Source of the DNA: Alphaproteobacteria bacterium
GTDB lineage: Bacteria; Pseudomonadota; Alphaproteobacteria; Rickettsiales; JABCZZ01
Assembly: GCA_013288985.1 (NCBI GenBank)
Contig: JABDAT010000006.1
Coordinates: 1-47,063, forward strand
Length of the DNA stretch: 47,063 nucleotides
Direction: 5' to 3'
Shown: piece by piece, positions 45,224 through 47,063 of the stretch
How the letters are laid out: each line of letters opens with the position of its first letter
How positions within the stretch are numbered: position 1 is the first letter of the stretch
Position numbers and translations under genes: made by a program
Notes under the pieces: model-generated
The model's input: the letters and a program-made list of their open reading frames with translations, nothing else
What the model was told of the DNA's origin: nothing
Databases searched by the model: none

Positions 45224-46018
45224 ATGACCAAGCCATTACAGATAGCATGCATCGCCGACAGCACCAAGATAGCGCAGACAGCCTATCATGAAATTGCCAA
45301 GCACTATACTATTGTCGATGTTACGAAGAAGCGGCGAGGCGATGCGGGAGATGCTGCAGACGTCATTGTGGTCCTTGGAGGCGACGGATTCATGCTGCAG
45401 GCCATGCACCATTATATGGCGCGCAATATTCCGTTTTACGGGATGAATTGCGGCACTGTCGGGTTTCTTATGAACAGTTACTCACCCAACCGGCTTACCG
45501 GGCGGATTGAAGACGCACGCAGCCATTTGCTGCATCCCCTCAGAATGTATGCCCGCAACCTGCACGGCAAAGATTATGAATTGCTGGCTATTAACGAAGT
45601 TTCGCTGTTCCGCCAAAGCCGGCAGGCTGCTAAAATCCGTATTACGGTGGATCATGTGGTGCGCATTCCTGAAATGACCTCAGACGGCGTACTGGTTTCC
45701 ACACCCGCAGGCAGTACAGCCTATAACAGCTCTGCCGGCGGCCCCATTATTCCGCTGGGTTCCAATATTATTGCCCTTACCCCCTTATCGCCTTTCAGGC
45801 CGCGCCACTGGAAGGGCGCTTTATTAAATCATAACTCTTCGGTAACATTCGAAGTGTTGGACCCTGAAAAACGCCCGGTGAGCGCTGTTGCCGACTTTAC
45901 TGAGGTAAGGGACGTAGTATCGGTAGCGGTGCATGAACAGCAAAAAACCTCTATTAAGCTGCTCTTTGACCCGGAACATAATCTCGAAGAACGCATCATT
46001 AAAGAACAATTTATGTAG
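45224..46018 (+). CDS. nadK: NAD kinase
   Basis: The 264-residue enzyme phosphorylates NAD to NADP. The GGDG motif is at 52-55 (VVLGGDGFMLQA), followed by NCGTVGFLMN near 75-84. The second domain shows MTSDGVLVSTPAGSTAYN and GGPIIPL. ALTPLSPFRPRHWKGALL is also a family element. The length is usual for the alphaproteobacterial form. It is cytosolic and monocistronic here. Confidence 0.95.
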   Translation: MTKPLQIACIADSTKIAQTAYHEIAKHYTIVDVTKKRRGDAGDAADVIVVLGGDGFMLQAMHHYMARNIPFYGMNCGTVGFLMNSYSPNRLTGRIEDARSHLLHPLRMYARNLHGKDYELLAINEVSLFRQSRQAAKIRITVDHVVRIPEMTSDGVLVSTPAGSTAYNSSAGGPIIPLGSNIIALTPLSPFRPRHWKGALLNHNSSVTFEVLDPEKRPVSAVADFTEVRDVVSVAVHEQQKTSIKLLFDPEHNLEERIIKEQFM

Positions 46019-46267
46019 TCAAAACCGGCGTTTCTAATGCAGTGAGCCAGAAAATCCTTCCCTTAAGGCCTTTTTGCTGTTATAAAGAAGGCGGTCCGTG
46101 TCGTGAGCCTAGCCTTGTGTCGCGGTCGGATGAATAATGCGGTCGCTTTTTCGACTTGCAGGAATAGTAGCCGGGAGCCTAGCCTTTCTGCCTCTCTTTC
46201 TAGCATTGACGACAAACGCCCAGCCTTGTTTGTCCCAATGTTTAACTCGAATCGAGAGGTTTTTATT
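46019..46267 (+). promoter_or_regulatory. Long leader region of the cold-shock gene
   Basis: The 249-base region between nadK and the csp start has no gene. A 12-base direct repeat GAGCCTAGCCTT occurs at 46105-46116 and 46175-46186, and AGCCTTGT recurs near 46222. CTCGAATCGAG at about 46244-46254 can fold into a small hairpin that ends in the GAGAGG Shine-Dalgarno, eight bases before the ATG. Long structured leaders are typical of cold-shock mRNAs, where folding controls translation with temperature. A TATAAA at about 46080-46085 is a possible -10. Confidence 0.5.
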
Positions 46268-46474
46268 ATGGCTACCGGTATCGTAAAATGGTTCAATACA
46301 ATTAAAGGCTACGGCTTCGTTCAGCCAGAAGATGGTTCGAAAGACGTTTTCGTACACATCTCCGCTGTCCAGAAAGCTGGCCTGCGCACACTGATGGAAG
46401 GTCAGCGTGTTGAATTCGAAGTTGCCATGGAAAAAGGCAAATCTTCGGCTGTAAATTTGAAGGTAGCATCTTAA
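46268..46474 (+). CDS. cspA: Cold-shock domain protein (CspA family)
   Basis: The 68-residue single OB-fold protein has both RNA-binding motifs, KGYGFVQPE (RNP1-like) and DVFVHISAV (RNP2-like). The N-terminal GIVKWFN is diagnostic. It acts as an RNA chaperone. I start at the ATG at 46268 preceded by GAGAGG; an upstream extension of the frame from 46103 has no homology and includes the repeats. It is monocistronic, with a strong terminator about 60 bases after its stop. Confidence 0.95.
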   Translation: MATGIVKWFNTIKGYGFVQPEDGSKDVFVHISAVQKAGLRTLMEGQRVEFEVAMEKGKSSAVNLKVAS

Positions 46475-46536
46475 TTTACCTTTTGGTGATAGCCTGGAGA
46501 CATTACAGTCTTTAAGGCAAATTAAGAATCATCTGG

Positions 46537-46566
46537 AAAAGGCGTGAATTCACATTCACGCCTTTT
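46537..46566 (+). terminator. Rho-independent terminator after cspA
   Basis: A perfect 12-bp stem (46537-46548 with 46555-46566) encloses a six-base loop and ends in CCTTTT followed by CTGTTATTT. The A-rich ascending arm gives it bidirectional character. It closes the cspA transcript. Confidence 0.9.
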
Positions 46567-46751
46567 CTGTTATTTATGCATCCATCGTAAGCATAATTTT
46601 CAGCTGTATCTTTTGCTGCTTTACTTATATGCATATTTCATTATCTATATTATGAGAGTGATTTTTGGTTTGAATGTTATTGTTTATTGGTTATAAAGTT
46701 TAACGTCTCTAAATCTGGCGACGGGATTCAAATGTGTGAGGTCTTAAAACA
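46567..46751 (+). other. AT-rich gap upstream of cpaB
   Basis: The 185 bases are AT-rich and contain no gene I can support. A GAGG about ten bases before the ATG at 46752 is a plausible ribosome-binding site. The cpaB promoter is expected here, but no clear hexamer pair stands out. Confidence 0.4.
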
Positions 46752-47063
46752 ATGCGCTTGATTATTATGTTTGTTGCGATCGCGTTCGCCGCAGGTGCTT
46801 TTTTTATCACTATGCACTTCACTTCTAAGGATTCCAGCCGCGATATTCCCGTTGTTACGCCTCAGGTACAGGTTAAAGAGGTGCCAACCATTGATATTTA
46901 TACAGCCAAGCAAGATATACCCATTGGCGCCATTATAAAACCGGACATGCTGGATATTCAGCCCTGGCCCAAATACCTTCTTTTGGAAGATATGGTGCCT
47001 GCCAATCCTGGCCAGGCCAGCGATCTTGTAAAAATGGTGGTGCGCACGCCATTTCAGAAAGGC
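46752..47063 (+). CDS. cpaB: Flp pilus assembly protein CpaB (RcpC), N-terminal part, runs off the window
   Basis: The first 104 codons of a longer gene are present. An N-terminal hydrophobic segment (about 2-20) precedes a SAF-like domain. TAKQDIPIGAIIKPDMLDIQ and the following WPKYLL and VVRTPFQKG fit the CpaB/RcpC family, which acts in the periplasm during Flp/Tad pilus assembly. cpaB usually opens a tad operon after the pilin and prepilin peptidase genes. Neither is seen just upstream, so the cluster probably continues to the right. Confidence 0.85.
   Translation, partial: MRLIIMFVAIAFAAGAFFITMHFTSKDSSRDIPVVTPQVQVKEVPTIDIYTAKQDIPIGAIIKPDMLDIQPWPKYLLLEDMVPANPGQASDLVKMVVRTPFQKG

Noticed and set aside
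46103-46267. Upstream extension of the cold-shock frame
   Set aside because: The added residues have no homology, contain the leader repeats, and the good Shine-Dalgarno serves the ATG at 46268.
1-47063. Mobile element or genomic island boundaries around the secretion locus
   Set aside because: No integrase, transposase, tRNA gene, or flanking direct repeats were seen; neighbours on both sides are ordinary chromosomal genes.

Overview
The window reads as a chromosomal segment of an alphaproteobacterium with moderate GC. The evidence is an alphaproteobacterial HdaA-type DnaA homologue, two DUF2336 proteins, a REC plus Hpt-like pair ending in a GPDRRRR tail, the short alphaproteobacterial form of Aat, the hopanoid genes hpnC and hpnD, and a cpaB-type Flp pilus gene. 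The P-type (VirB/VirD4) type IV secretion locus has an oversized VirB6 and no VirB1, B3, B5 or B7. That recalls the rvh systems of Rickettsiales and other host- or prey-associated lineages, but I cannot fix the order from one window. No tRNA, rRNA, CRISPR array, transposase or integrase was seen.

Layout. Bases 1-5116 hold purM (partial, minus), then plus-strand DUF2066, an AI-2E/PerM permease, hdaA, a response regulator and a degenerate Hpt protein. Bases 5135-8514 hold an LplT-like MFS protein, a DUF2079 membrane protein and sixA. Bases 8561-16214 hold ppk, a 1257-residue protein that I read as a very divergent phosphoenolpyruvate carboxylase (PEPC) homologue, and ppx. Bases 16130-18887 hold the minus operon aroQ-GDPD-aat and the divergent thiS-thiG. 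Bases 18884-30359 hold the type IV secretion locus, transcribed leftward: virB2, terminator, then virB4-virB6-virB8-virB9-virB10-virB11-virD4. Bases 30590-33894 hold two tandem paralogous GT-C-like membrane proteins. Bases 34041-38573 hold ridA and a minus cluster scoA-scoB-arylsulfotransferase-like-small membrane protein-sulfotransferase. Bases 38790-43565 hold two tandem DUF2336 genes and an 821-residue protein with a zeta-toxin-like kinase region. Bases 43536-47063 hold hpnC-hpnD, nadK, a cold-shock gene with a long leader and strong terminator, and the start of cpaB.

How the parts fit. The secretion locus is a compact, overlapping operon. The pilin gene virB2 is split from the rest by a strong UUCG-capped terminator, and a 14-bp inverted repeat covers the virB4 translation start. 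Polyphosphate synthesis (ppk) and hydrolysis (ppx) flank the PEPC-like gene. hpnC and hpnD make hydroxysqualene, but no hpnE follows them.

Most novel item: the PEPC-like protein at 10824-14597. It keeps the order of at least eight PEPC landmarks, including the TAHP histidine, both presumed metal-ligand positions and the following lysine. It replaces the FHGRGG signature with YYGQGG, so it is probably a neofunctionalised enzyme or pseudoenzyme. The zeta-like protein and this PEPC-like protein are also the best local candidates for type IV secretion substrates, but that is inference only.
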